NCBI RefSeq assembly: GCF_008065375.1
Contig: NZ_VJYI01000004.1
Span: forward strand, 594,588-658,587
Direction of reading: 5' to 3'
DNA from: Nonomuraea sp. SYSU D8015
GTDB taxonomy: Bacteria > Actinomycetota > Actinomycetes > Streptosporangiales > Streptosporangiaceae
DNA length: 64,000 nucleotides
Below, one piece after another: positions 43,900-52,929 of the stretch (its first letter is position 1; each line of letters starts with the position of its first letter). The notes under the pieces are model-generated. The model had not been told where the DNA came from. It did no database searches and saw only the letters and a list, made by a program, of their open reading frames with translations. A program made the translations under genes and the position numbers.

Positions 43900-43916
43900 T
43901 TAGGAAAGTTTCCTAA
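43900..43916. promoter_or_regulatory. Perfect palindromic operator of the chitinase operon
   Basis: TTAGGAAAGTTTCCTAA is a perfect 8+1+8 palindrome beginning 12 bases after the -10 box. The start codon is 171 bases further on, so the mRNA has a long untranslated leader. The site is unlike the DasR element known from Streptomyces chitinase genes, so another sugar-responsive repressor is implied. Confidence 0.8.
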
Positions 43917-44086
43917 AAGTAATCATCAACCGGACAAATCCTTACTGCCCCCGCAAAGGACACACCGACCGCGCGTAACTCCCCAGGGCCCCTACCTGCC
44001 ACCAGTGGGCCCGACGCCGTACGGCTCGCGCCCTCACCCCCCGGCGCGAGCCGTACGGCCCCCGCCACCCCCCAAAGGAAGAACCC

Positions 44087-45655
44087 GTGAAACACCGCGC
44101 GATCCTCCTCGCCTTGGCGACCCTCGCGCTGAGCCTCATCTCCCCGCCGGCTCACGCCGCCGCGGCCACCGCGACCTTCGTCAAGGTCGCCGACTGGGGC
44201 TCCGGCTTCGAGGGCAAGGTCACCGTCACCAACGGCACGTCCACGGCCATGAACGGCTGGAACGTCCAGTTCGACGTCCCGGCCGGCTACTCGATCCCAT
44301 CCGCGTGGGACGCGGTCATGTCGAGGAGCGGCCGGCACTACACGTTCACGAACCCGAGCTGGGCGCCGACGCTGGCCGCCGGGGCCAGCGTGAGCTTCGG
44401 CTTCAACGGCAGCCCCGGCAACTTCCCGGGCATCACCGGCTGCACGCTGAACGGGGCCTCCTGCGGCGGCGGTCAGCAGCCCGGCGTCCCGGGCAAGCCG
44501 GGCGCCGCCTCGGCCACCAGTACCGACACCTCCATCACGCTCACGTGGGGAGCGTCGACGGGCACCGTGACCGGCTACCGCGTCTACGAAGGCGCCGCCG
44601 TGAAGGCCACGGTCACCGGCATGAGCGCGACGATCTCCGGCCTCGGCGCGTGCACCACGCACACGTACACGGTCAAGGCGTACAACGCCCAAGGAGAGTC
44701 GGTCGCCGGCGACCCCGTGACCGCCACCACCAGCGGGTGCACGGGCGGCGGCGGGACGCTGCCCAAGCATTTCCTCACCGGCTACTGGCACAACTTCGTC
44801 AACGCCGCCGCCGAGCTCAAGCTGTCGGCCGTCCCCAACGAGTACGACCTGGTGGCGATCGCGTTCGGCGAGGCCACCGCGACCCCCGGCGAGGTGACGT
44901 TCGCACTCGACCCGGCGCTCGCCACGGCCGTCGGCGGCTACACCGACGCGCAGTTCAGGGCCGACGTCCAAGCCCTGCACCAGCGGGGCAAGAAGGTCAT
45001 CCTCTCGGTGGGCGGCGAGGCCGGGCGCGTGCAGGTGGCCGACGCCGCAGCCGCGACCAGGTTCGCCGACTCCGTCTACGCGATCATGCGGAGCTACGGC
45101 TTCGACGGCGTGGACATCGACCTGGAGAACGGCCTCAACGCCACGTACATGGCCCAGGCGCTCAGGGCGCTGCGCGCCAAGGCCGGAGCCGACCTGATCA
45201 TCACGATGGCCCCGCAGACCATCGACATGCAGTCGACCGGAATGGAGTACTTCAAGCTCGCCCTGTCGATCAAGGACATCCTCACCGTCGTCCACACCCA
45301 GTACTACAACTCCGGCCCCATGCTGGGCTGCGACCAGGCCTTCGCGTACGCCCAGGGCTCGGTGAACTTCATGACCGCGCTGGCCTGCATCCAGCTCGAG
45401 AACGGCCTGCGCCCCGACCAGGTGGCGCTGGGCCTGCCGGCCGGGCCCGGCGCGGCGGGCGGCGGCGTCGTCCAGCCCGCCCTCGTCAACCAGGCGCTCG
45501 ACTGCCTGGCCAAGCGGACCAATTGCGGGACCTTCGTGCCGCCGCGCGCCTACCCGGACATCAGGGGCGCGATGACCTGGTCCATCAACTGGGACGCCAG
45601 CAACAACTGGTCGTTCTCCAAGACCGTCAAGCCGCACCTTCAGGGAATGCCATGA
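44087..45655 (+). CDS. Secreted GH18 chitinase with CBM2-like and FnIII domains
   Basis: A 522-residue secreted chitinase. Signal peptide KHRAILLALATLALSLI..AHA. Next, a CBM2-type binding domain (about 25-125; GWNVQFDVPAGYSI, NPSWAPTLAAGASVSFGF), an FnIII domain (about 135-220; TSITLTWGASTGTVTGYRVYEG), a Gly-rich linker and a GH18 barrel (about 228-520). The catalytic motif DGVDIDLE (DxxDxDxE) is intact, and the HTQYYNSGP segment fits ChiC/ChiD-like actinomycete chitinases that release chitobiose from crystalline chitin. The GTG follows AAAGGAAG. Its stop overlaps the start of the second chitinase. Confidence 0.92.
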   Translation: MKHRAILLALATLALSLISPPAHAAAATATFVKVADWGSGFEGKVTVTNGTSTAMNGWNVQFDVPAGYSIPSAWDAVMSRSGRHYTFTNPSWAPTLAAGASVSFGFNGSPGNFPGITGCTLNGASCGGGQQPGVPGKPGAASATSTDTSITLTWGASTGTVTGYRVYEGAAVKATVTGMSATISGLGACTTHTYTVKAYNAQGESVAGDPVTATTSGCTGGGGTLPKHFLTGYWHNFVNAAAELKLSAVPNEYDLVAIAFGEATATPGEVTFALDPALATAVGGYTDAQFRADVQALHQRGKKVILSVGGEAGRVQVADAAAATRFADSVYAIMRSYGFDGVDIDLENGLNATYMAQALRALRAKAGADLIITMAPQTIDMQSTGMEYFKLALSIKDILTVVHTQYYNSGPMLGCDQAFAYAQGSVNFMTALACIQLENGLRPDQVALGLPAGPGAAGGGVVQPALVNQALDCLAKRTNCGTFVPPRAYPDIRGAMTWSINWDASNNWSFSKTVKPHLQGMP

Positions 45656-47085
45656 AATTTCGCAGCAAACTCACCGCATTACTCGCCGGCACGGTCCTCG
45701 CCCTCACCGGCGCCGGACTGACCGCCGGCGCCCCCGCCGCCCACGGGGCGGTCCAGCAGCTGGCCGCCGCCTGGGCCCCGTGGACCTCGTACGCCATCGG
45801 CGCGGTCGTCACCCACAACGGCGCCGACTACGTCTGCATCCAGGCCCACACCTCCCAGCCCGGCTGGGAGCCGCCGAACGTGCCCGCGCTCTGGAAGCCC
45901 TCGACCGGCGGTGGCGGTGACACCAGCGCGCCCTCGACGCCCGGCAACCTCCGCTCGACGGGCGTCACCTCCAGCAGCGTCTCGCTGGCCTGGAACGCCT
46001 CCACCGACAACGTGGGCGTGACCGGCTACAACGTCTACCGCGGCGGCACGCAGGTGGGCACCGCCACGGGCACCACGTACACCGACGGCGGCCTGAACCC
46101 CTCGACCAGCTACACCTACACCGTGCGCGCCCGCGACGCGGCCGGCAACGTGTCGGGCGCCAGCAACTCCGTGACCGCCACGACCACCTCGGGCCCGCCG
46201 CCCACCAACCCCGGCAAGATGGCCGGCGCGCCCTACCTCTACATGGGCTGGGGCAACCCGCCCAACCCGGGCACGGTCATGGACGCGACCGGCGTCAGGT
46301 CGTTCACGATGGCGTTCATCCTGTCCAGCGGGGGCTGCACCCCGGCCTGGGACGGCAACCGCCCGCTGACCGGCGGCGCCGACCAGCAGGCGATCAACAC
46401 GATCAAGTCCAAGGGCGGCAGCGTCCAGATCTCCTTCGGCGGCTGGTCGGGCAACAAGCTCGGCCCCAACTGCTCCACGCCGCAGGCGTTCGCGAACGCG
46501 GTGCAGCAGGTCATCAACGCCGTCGGCCCCGCCGTCGTGGACTTCGACATCGAGAACACCGACGAGTTCGAGAACTACACCGTTCAGGACCGGATCCTGA
46601 ACGGTCTCAAGATCGTCAAGCAGAACAACCCGAACGTCAAGGTCGTCGTCACCTTCGGCACCACGCGGACCGGCCCCAACGCCCACGGCATCCGGCTGAT
46701 CAACCAGTCGAGGGCCCTCGGCGTGCCGATCGACAACTACACGATCATGCCGTTCGACTTCGGCAGCTCCAACATCTACCAGGACACCGTCAACGCCTCC
46801 GAGGGACTGAAGAACGCCCTCAAGAACGCGTTCGGCTGGACCGACGCGCAGGCGTACGCCCGCATGGGCATCTCCGGCATGAACGGCCTGTCCGACCAGC
46901 AGGAGCTCACCACCCCCGCCACCTGGACGCAGATCCGTGACTGGGCCAGGTCCAAGGGCCTGACCAGGCTCGCGTACTGGTCCGTCAACCGCGACCGCCC
47001 CTGCCCGGGCGGCGGCGTGGTGTCGAACTGCAGCGGCATCGCCCAGTCCGACTGGGAGTTCACCAGGATCACCGCCGGCTTCTGA
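45652..47085 (+). CDS. Secreted GH18 chitinase with CBM5/12 and FnIII domains
   Basis: A 477-residue secreted protein, ATGA-coupled to the preceding chitinase. Signal peptide KFRSKLTALLAGTVLALTGAG..AHG. A CBM5/12 chitin-binding domain follows (about 38-83; AWTSYAIGAVV-type pattern with GADYVCIQAHTSQPGWEPP), then FnIII (about 92-180), then a GH18 domain (about 190-477). The catalytic strand reads AVVDFDIEN, keeping the D-x-D-x-E core. This branch of GH18 (with GYWGNP-like YLYMGWGNPPNPG and SIFGGWSGN-type strands) has chitinase or chitobiosidase members. Two different binding modules in one operon suggest complementary attack on chitin. A strong terminator follows. Confidence 0.88.
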   Translation: MKFRSKLTALLAGTVLALTGAGLTAGAPAAHGAVQQLAAAWAPWTSYAIGAVVTHNGADYVCIQAHTSQPGWEPPNVPALWKPSTGGGGDTSAPSTPGNLRSTGVTSSSVSLAWNASTDNVGVTGYNVYRGGTQVGTATGTTYTDGGLNPSTSYTYTVRARDAAGNVSGASNSVTATTTSGPPPTNPGKMAGAPYLYMGWGNPPNPGTVMDATGVRSFTMAFILSSGGCTPAWDGNRPLTGGADQQAINTIKSKGGSVQISFGGWSGNKLGPNCSTPQAFANAVQQVINAVGPAVVDFDIENTDEFENYTVQDRILNGLKIVKQNNPNVKVVVTFGTTRTGPNAHGIRLINQSRALGVPIDNYTIMPFDFGSSNIYQDTVNASEGLKNALKNAFGWTDAQAYARMGISGMNGLSDQQELTTPATWTQIRDWARSKGLTRLAYWSVNRDRPCPGGGVVSNCSGIAQSDWEFTRITAGF

Positions 47086-47098
47086 CCCGCGACCCCCT

Positions 47099-47127
47099 GG
47101 CCCGCCCCCCGCATCGGGGGGCGGGCC
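47099..47127 (+). terminator. GC-rich terminator after chitinase pair
   Basis: GGCCCGCCCCCC (47099-47110) pairs perfectly with GGGGGGCGGGCC (47116-47127), 12 bp, with a 5-base loop that can add one more pair. It is 14 bases after the stop. Confidence 0.8.
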
Positions 47128-47144
47128 CTTGCGAAGGAGCTCCC

Positions 47145-48799
47145 ATGAGATTCAGCGCACTGGCGGCCGTCCTCGCCCTCGGGGTCACCGCACTCCACGC
47201 CTCCCCGGCCGCGGCCGCGAACGTCCTGGCCAACCCCGGTTTCGAGAGCGGCCTCAGCGGATGGACGTGCAGCGCTCCGCATGGGTCCAGGGCGCCTACG
47301 TCTTCCTCGGCGCCACGGGCGGCGGCGTCGAGGCCGGCACGTGGGGCGCGCCCGGCGCCCAGTGGGCACAGCTCAGGACCTCCTTCACGACCGGCCCCTC
47401 GACCACCTCGGTGACGGTCCACGTCAACGGCTGGTACGGCCAGGGCGCGTACCTGGCCGACGACGTCGTGCTCGACGGGCCGGGCGGCACGCCGGACACC
47501 CACGCCCCGACCGTGCCGGGCAATGTCGCCCGTCGGCGGCGCCACCTCGTCCTCGCTCTCGGTGAGCTGGTCGGCCGCGACGGACGACGTCGGCGTGGCC
47601 CGTTACGAGGTCTCGCGTGACGGCGGAGCCCCGGTGGCCGTCACGGGGACGAGTCACCAGGCGACCGGCCTGGCCGCGGCCACCACGTACCGCTTCAAGG
47701 TCCGCGCCTGCGACGCCGCCGGCAACTGCTCCGCCTACAGCCCCGAGGCGAGCGGCGCCACGACCAGCGGGGGCGGGTCGCCGAAGCGGCTCATGGTGGG
47801 CTACCTGCACGCCTCGTTCGCCAACGGGTGCGGATATATCAGGATGAGCGAGGTCCCGAGCGAATGGGACATCATCAACCTCGCCTTCGGCGAGCCCACC
47901 TCGGTCACCTCGGGCGACATCCGGTTCCGCCAGTGCCCGGCCGCCGAGTGCCCGAACGTCGAGTCCGAGGCCGACTTCATCGCCGCCATCCGGGCCAAGC
48001 AGGCCCAGGGCAAGAAGGTGCTGATCTCGATCGGCGGCCAGAACGGCCAAGTCCAGCTCACGACCGCGGCGGCACGGGACACGTTCGTCCGGTCCGTCTC
48101 CGCGATCATCGACAAGTACGGCCTCGACGGTCTCGACATCGACTTCGAGGGCCACTCGCTCTATCTCAACCCGGCGACACCAGCCTGGCCGACCCCACCA
48201 CCCCGGTCGTCGTCAACCTGATCTCGGCGCTGAGGACGCTCAAGAGCCGCTACGGCGCGCGGTTCACGCTGACCATGGCCCCGGAGACGTTCTTCGTCCA
48301 GCTCGGCTACCAGTTCTACGGCCCGGGCCCGAACGGCGCCGCCGACAACAGGAGCGCGTCCTACCTGCCGGTCATCCACGCCCTGCGGAACGACCTCACC
48401 CTGCTCCACGTCCAGGACTACAACTCCGGCCCGATCAAGGGCCTGGACGACCAGTACCACTTCATCGGAGGGCACGACTTCCACGTCGCCATGACCGACA
48501 TGCTGCTGGCCGGCTTCCCGATCACGGGTGACCCGGCCAAGGTGTTCCCGCCGCTGCGGCAGGACCAGGTCGCCATCGGCCTGCCGGCCCCGCCGAACGC
48601 CGGCAACGGCTTCACGACCGTGGCCGAGGTGCAGAAGGCGTTCGACTGCCTGGCCAAGGGAGCCGGCTGCGGCGCCTACCGGCCCCGCGGCGTCTACCCG
48701 GGCCTGAAGGGGCTGATGGCCTGGCCGATCAACTGGGACAAGCACAACGGATACGAGTTCTCCAGGAGCCACCGCACCTATCTGGACGCCCTCACCTGA
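47145..48799 (+). pseudogene. Disrupted secreted GH18 chitinase (third copy)
   Basis: All parts of a secreted chitinase are present but in four frame segments. A signal peptide and the start of a binding domain (MRFSALAAVLALGVTAL, ANPGFESGLSGWTCS) begin at 47145. A binding-domain remainder (AWVQGAYVFLGATGGG) follows, then FnIII and the first half of GH18 with an intact GLDGLDIDFE, then the rest of GH18 (VVVNLISALRTLKSRYG to YLDALT, ending 48799). A piece of roughly 40 residues seems missing after GWTCS near 47275. Single-base losses fit near 47524 and 48173. The catalytic residues are unharmed, so either the gene died recently or the assembly has indels. GAAGGAG lies before the ATG. Confidence 0.8.
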
Positions 48800-50360
48800 C
48801 GAGCTGCGTCGGCTTGAGCGGCACGCCCAGGCCGGGCGGGCGGTAGGTGGGCAGGGCCTCGCCGTACTCGTGCATCCAGGCGTGGTCCACCAGCAGCCGC
48901 ATCCGCCCGCCGGCGGGCGGGCCGTCCGGCTCGGCCGCCGGCGGGCGCCCGAGCATCCTGGACACCGCGTCGGCCACCAGCCGCGCGTCCGGCGGCGACA
49001 GGTCGCAGTGGTCGTCGGGCCCGATGAGCAGGTCCACGTCGGGCGGCAGCGGGTAGATCGGCCGCGGCAGGGCTAGCACGCGCGGCGGCGGCGCCATCGG
49101 CCAGCCGTCGCGCACCGCCTCCAGCAGCACCGACCGCGACGTGCGGCGCGCGAACAGGCCCTCGGCCAGCGCCCAGCTGAGCGCGCCCACGTCCGACCGG
49201 TCCTCCCCGCAGGCGTGCAGGCACAGGTACGGCACCAGCGGGATGCCGGCCCCGCCCGCCTGCGCCCAGCCGGTGCCGCACCCGGTGAGCACGAGCAGCG
49301 CCAGCATCGCCCGGTAGGCGGTGTCCGCGTGCGGCGTCTCCAGCCGCCCCGGCACGATCATGCACCGCCCGCCGGTCTTCTCCGCCGTCACGCCCAGCTC
49401 GCGGGCGATCTTCAGTGCGCGTGACGCGGGCACGCCGGTGCAGGCCTCCTGCCAGCCCGGCGTGTACGGCTCGGCGCGGTCGTCGTACCCGGCCGGCCAG
49501 ACGCCCGGCAGACCGGGACGCGCGACGCCGTAGACCGCCAGCACGAGGTCGAACACGGTCGTCAGCACGTCGTCGCCGTCGCGCAGCACGGGCACGCCGC
49601 GCCGCAGCACCCCCGGCCCGTCGTCGAAGCGCGGCAACAGCACCTCGGCCGCCTCGCCGCCGTACACGCTGAGCCGCCGGCCCTCCGCCACGACCCCGCC
49701 CGGCACGAACGCCCCGTCTTTGGGCCGCAACCGCACCAGGAACGGCAGATCGGTGCGCTCCATCGCGTGCCCGTCGAACGGCGCCCTGTCCAGGAAGAAC
49801 TCCTTGAGCAGCACGTGTCCCATGGCCATGGCCAGCGCCCCGTCCGTGCCGGGCCGCACGACCAGCGTCTCGTCCGACAGCCGCGTCGGGTGGGTGCCGA
49901 TCGCGACCACCTTCTGCCCCTTGTACCGCCCGGCGATGACCCACGGCGTGTCGGCCGTGCGCACGAGCCGGTTGTTCTCTCCCCACAGCAGCACGTACGC
50001 CGCCCGCGCCCAGTCGTCGGCCCCCGGACCGGCGAACCGCGGCCCCAGCACCTGCTCCGGCGCGCAGGGATGCTCGGTCAGCACCGCGCCGCCGAGCCCG
50101 CCGACGAGCCCCGCCAGCGGCGAGGTGGCGAGCGCCGCCACCCGCTCGGGGCCGTGCTCCGCGGCCGTGTGCACGATCGCGGCCGCGGCCAGCTCGGCCG
50201 CGGTGCCGTCGTCGAGCGGGACCCGCCGCTCGCCTCTCATCCTGGTGTATTGCTGAGAGTTCCCTGTGAGTTTCGCCCAGGCCGCGACAGGGTCGCGCAG
50301 CCCATCCCTCACCTCGAAGTAGAGCCTGACCAGTGCCTGGTTGACCTGCGATCCCCCCAT
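48792..50360 (-). CDS. NarG-like molybdopterin oxidoreductase lacking the Fe-S domain
   Basis: A 522-residue protein that aligns by eye with the middle of nitrate reductase alpha subunits: AAIVHTAAEHGPERVAA, ARAAYVLLWGENNRLVRTADTP, VRYKGxK-like RYKGQKVVAIG and GTDGALAMAMGHVLLKEFFL. NarG is about 1,200 residues and starts with a [4Fe-4S] binding domain; none of its cysteine pattern is seen here. The SFYDWY segment that gives NarG its Asp Mo ligand is absent, while the C-terminal molydopterin-binding region looks reduced. No narH, narJ or narI genes are nearby. The ATG at 50360 gives the best start, without a clear ribosome site. It may bind a cofactor without redox activity, or act on another substrate. 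Confidence 0.68.
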   Translation of the reverse strand: MGGSQVNQALVRLYFEVRDGLRDPVAAWAKLTGNSQQYTRMRGERRVPLDDGTAAELAAAAIVHTAAEHGPERVAALATSPLAGLVGGLGGAVLTEHPCAPEQVLGPRFAGPGADDWARAAYVLLWGENNRLVRTADTPWVIAGRYKGQKVVAIGTHPTRLSDETLVVRPGTDGALAMAMGHVLLKEFFLDRAPFDGHAMERTDLPFLVRLRPKDGAFVPGGVVAEGRRLSVYGGEAAEVLLPRFDDGPGVLRRGVPVLRDGDDVLTTVFDLVLAVYGVARPGLPGVWPAGYDDRAEPYTPGWQEACTGVPASRALKIARELGVTAEKTGGRCMIVPGRLETPHADTAYRAMLALLVLTGCGTGWAQAGGAGIPLVPYLCLHACGEDRSDVGALSWALAEGLFARRTSRSVLLEAVRDGWPMAPPPRVLALPRPIYPLPPDVDLLIGPDDHCDLSPPDARLVADAVSRMLGRPPAAEPDGPPAGGRMRLLVDHAWMHEYGEALPTYRPPGLGVPLKPTQLVR

Positions 50361-50477
50361 GCAAAAAGTTGAACACACACCGTGGTGCCGTATCGCGATA
50401 CGTGTCGGCATGTCGGGGATTAGAATCGGAACCCCAGGTAGCGGCACTCAGATTGTTGCGGCAGGCTAGATCCCGCC

Positions 50478-51869
50478 ATGGATTACGCAGTACTCACGGG
50501 GATAGTCCTCGTCGCCGGTGTCCTGATCGCCCTCGTCGCCCAATGGCGCGATTGGCGGCCACCTCTCCTCGTCGCCATCGCCGTGGGCGTGGTCGTACGG
50601 GTGCTCATCATGTACACCTCGGCGATCGACTCATGGCAGCCCGTCGACTTCGTGGAGAGCTTCAAGCCGGCCGGCGAGGCGGTGCTGCGGGGCGAGGACC
50701 CTGTGCTGGCCAGCGAGGGCGGCTGGCACTTCCTGCCGACCATCCCCTACGTGTACGGCATCCTGCTGTGGCTCGGCATCCCCTGGGAATACGCCGGGCG
50801 CCTGGTCACCGTGGTCGCCGACATCGCGCTGATCCCGCTGGTGGCCAAGCTGGCCGGCGGCCCCAGGGCGTCGCTGCGCGCCCTCCAGTACGCGCTCAAC
50901 CCGCTGGCCCTGCTCATCGCCTCCGTCCACGGCCAGGTCGAGCCGGTCGCGCTCGTGTTCGGCGTGGCGGCGTTCGTGGTCGCCCGCGGTCCCGGCGCGC
51001 CCGAGCGTCCCGGCATGGTCACCGACGTGGTCGCAAAGGTACGCCGGGGCGTGGCCGCGTACGGCGTGCGGGCCTCGATCCCGCGGGTGATCGGCCGCGG
51101 CGGCATGCTCCACCGCGCCCTGCTGCCCGGCCCCGACGACCGGGCCCTCCTCAAGCGGGGCGCGCTGGCCGGGCTGCTCATGGGCCTGGCGCTGTGCGCC
51201 AAGAGCTGGCCGATCTGGCTGATCCCCGGCATGCTGCTCCTCCTGCCCAACCTGCGTTCGCGGGTCGCCGCCCTGTTCACCACCGGCCTGGTGCCGATCT
51301 TCTTCCTGGTCACGCTGCCGGTCTTCGCGGGCACGTCGCTCCAGCAGATCCCCCAGGTCATCCACACCATCCAGGACATCCGGCCCATCGTTGGCGAATA
51401 CGGCTGGACGCCGTGGTTCACGGGCGGCGACTGGGCGCTGCGCCCCGACCTGGCCTCGTTCGGCACCAACCTGATCTACGCGTGCGTCATCGCGGTGATC
51501 CTCCTCTGGCGGCGGGCCGACCCGATCGACATGACCACGGCCATCCTGCTGGTCTTCATGGTGGTGACGCCCCGGCTGGGCGCTCAGTATCTGCTGTGGT
51601 TCATGCCGTTCCTGGTCGCCCGGCCCACCCGGTTCGCCTGGCCGGCGATCATCGCCGTCTCGCTCTGGTCCGGCTACGGCTATCTCTACATGACCCAGTT
51701 CGACGTCACCACGTGGTGGTACCTGCATCAGGACTGGTCGCGGGCCTCGATCGTGCTGCTGCCGATCCTGGCGCTGGCCATGCCGTGGGGCCGCCGCGTC
51801 GCGACGGCCCCGGGCCTGGTCCCCTCCCTGGAGCAGTCGGGGCGGGCGAAGGTCAGCTCAGCCGCATAG
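50478..51869 (+). CDS. GT-C-type integral membrane glycosyltransferase-like protein
   Basis: A 463-residue protein with about 10-12 hydrophobic helices. After the first helices comes an extracytoplasmic acidic loop (DFVESFKPAGEAVLRGEDP), then LNPLALLIASVHGQVEPVALV and LALCAKSWPIWLIPGMLLLLP. This pattern matches polyprenol-phosphate-sugar-dependent GT-C enzymes (DUF2029/GT87-like) that add mannose to lipids, glycans or proteins outside the membrane. The ATG at 50478 is used; it is divergent from the NarG-like gene. Its last 12 bases overlap the tail of the opposite-strand methylase gene. Confidence 0.78.
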   Translation: MDYAVLTGIVLVAGVLIALVAQWRDWRPPLLVAIAVGVVVRVLIMYTSAIDSWQPVDFVESFKPAGEAVLRGEDPVLASEGGWHFLPTIPYVYGILLWLGIPWEYAGRLVTVVADIALIPLVAKLAGGPRASLRALQYALNPLALLIASVHGQVEPVALVFGVAAFVVARGPGAPERPGMVTDVVAKVRRGVAAYGVRASIPRVIGRGGMLHRALLPGPDDRALLKRGALAGLLMGLALCAKSWPIWLIPGMLLLLPNLRSRVAALFTTGLVPIFFLVTLPVFAGTSLQQIPQVIHTIQDIRPIVGEYGWTPWFTGGDWALRPDLASFGTNLIYACVIAVILLWRRADPIDMTTAILLVFMVVTPRLGAQYLLWFMPFLVARPTRFAWPAIIAVSLWSGYGYLYMTQFDVTTWWYLHQDWSRASIVLLPILALAMPWGRRVATAPGLVPSLEQSGRAKVSSAA

Positions 51870-52685
51870 GCGCCTCCACAGGGTTACCCACTGGTCGGGG
51901 TGGACGTGGCCCACGACGGCGTCGCGGGCCACCCCCGCCGCCTCCAGCGCGGCGTCCACCCCCTGGTAGCGGGTCTTCAGCGAGGCCCGCACGGAGCCGC
52001 CTACGCCGGCGAACCCCAGCTCGACCAGCTCCTGGTAGGAGCGGCGGCCCCGGACGAGCGGCTCGGGCCGCCGCCGGATCAGCAGGATCGCCGAGTCGAC
52101 CGCCGGCACGGGGCGGAAGCTCTCCCTGCCGATCGTCTCCCCGAGCCGCCAGCTGAACCACGGCCACGACTCCACGGTGACCAGGCTCCAGCGGCCGTAG
52201 TCGCCCGTGCGCTTGCGGGCGTACTCCCGCTGTGTGAGCAGCGTCGCCGCGGTCAGCCCCGGCGCCCGCAGGCACCAGTCCACGATCTTCGACGTGACCG
52301 AGTAGGGGATGTTGCCCACGACCGCGAACGGCTCACGCGGCGCCCGGGCGAGCGTGAAGTCGCCCCTGACCACGTCGATCCTGGGATCGTTGCGCGTGCG
52401 CGCGCTCAGCCTGCCGGCCAGCAGGGGATCGATCTCGTAGCCGACCACCCGCGCGCCGGCCTCGGCCAGCGCCAGTGTGAGCACGCCTTCCCCCGAGCCG
52501 GGCTCCAGCACGAGCCCTTCGGGAGCGGCGGCCTTGACCACGAGGTCGAGGGCATGCCTGTCGACCAGGAAATTCTGCGAGAGCGTGCGCCGCGCCCGAT
52601 CCCGGGCCGTACGCCCGGTATTCCCTGCCTTCTGGGCCTTCTTCTGGGTGTGAGAGTAATTTCCGTGTGCGAAATGCTGCGCCAC
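51858..52685 (-). CDS. ErmE-like 23S rRNA (adenine) N6-methyltransferase
   Basis: A 275-residue rRNA adenine methylase of the KsgA/Erm superfamily. Motifs: LSQNFLVDRHALDLVV, the SAM-binding LEPGSGEGVLTLALAEAG, GYEIDP, RGDFTL and the catalytic NIPYSVTSKIVDWCL. It resembles ErmE-type enzymes of actinomycetes more than KsgA, so methylation of A2058 of 23S rRNA and macrolide-lincosamide-streptogramin resistance is likely. The basic N-terminal extension of about 30 residues is unusual. GTG at 52685 follows GGAAGGG by eight bases, and that site lies in a hairpin that may regulate it. Confidence 0.85.
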   Translation of the reverse strand: MAQHFAHGNYSHTQKKAQKAGNTGRTARDRARRTLSQNFLVDRHALDLVVKAAAPEGLVLEPGSGEGVLTLALAEAGARVVGYEIDPLLAGRLSARTRNDPRIDVVRGDFTLARAPREPFAVVGNIPYSVTSKIVDWCLRAPGLTAATLLTQREYARKRTGDYGRWSLVTVESWPWFSWRLGETIGRESFRPVPAVDSAILLIRRRPEPLVRGRRSYQELVELGFAGVGGSVRASLKTRYQGVDAALEAAGVARDAVVGHVHPDQWVTLWRRLCG

Positions 52686-52691
52686 AGCACT

Positions 52692-52731
52692 GCCCTTCCG
52701 GGTCCTCGAGAGTGAACGGGTCTCGAAGGGC
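52692..52731 (-). promoter_or_regulatory. Possible attenuator hairpin before the Erm-like gene
   Basis: In the mRNA leader, GAAGGGC and GCCCTTC can pair, and inside them TCGAGA and TCTCGA can pair; the two stems compete over two bases. The arm nearest the gene contains the GGAAGGG ribosome site (52694-52700), so folding would hide it. Translational attenuation of this type is known for erm genes. Without a proven leader peptide this is a suggestion. Confidence 0.4.
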
Positions 52732-52929
52732 CCTGGGCACGCGTGCGGACGCGCGTCCTCAGTGCATCGCGTCCGCTAGCGGGCCAGAGCCCGGCTGCGG
52801 CGGATGCGAATGAAGACGGGGCAGCAGAACATGGATGCCATGCCGGTCACCGTAGGCGGCGGCCCGTCATCCGGGCAACGCAATTAAACGTGATGCGGGG
52901 GAGGCGCCCGGTTCGTCACCCTGGAACGC

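Noticed and set aside
43873..47085. A single plus-strand frame of about 1,070 codons across both chitinases
   Set aside because: The first ~590 codons are a shadow of the first chitinase in another frame; the true second chitinase starts at 45652 with its own signal peptide.
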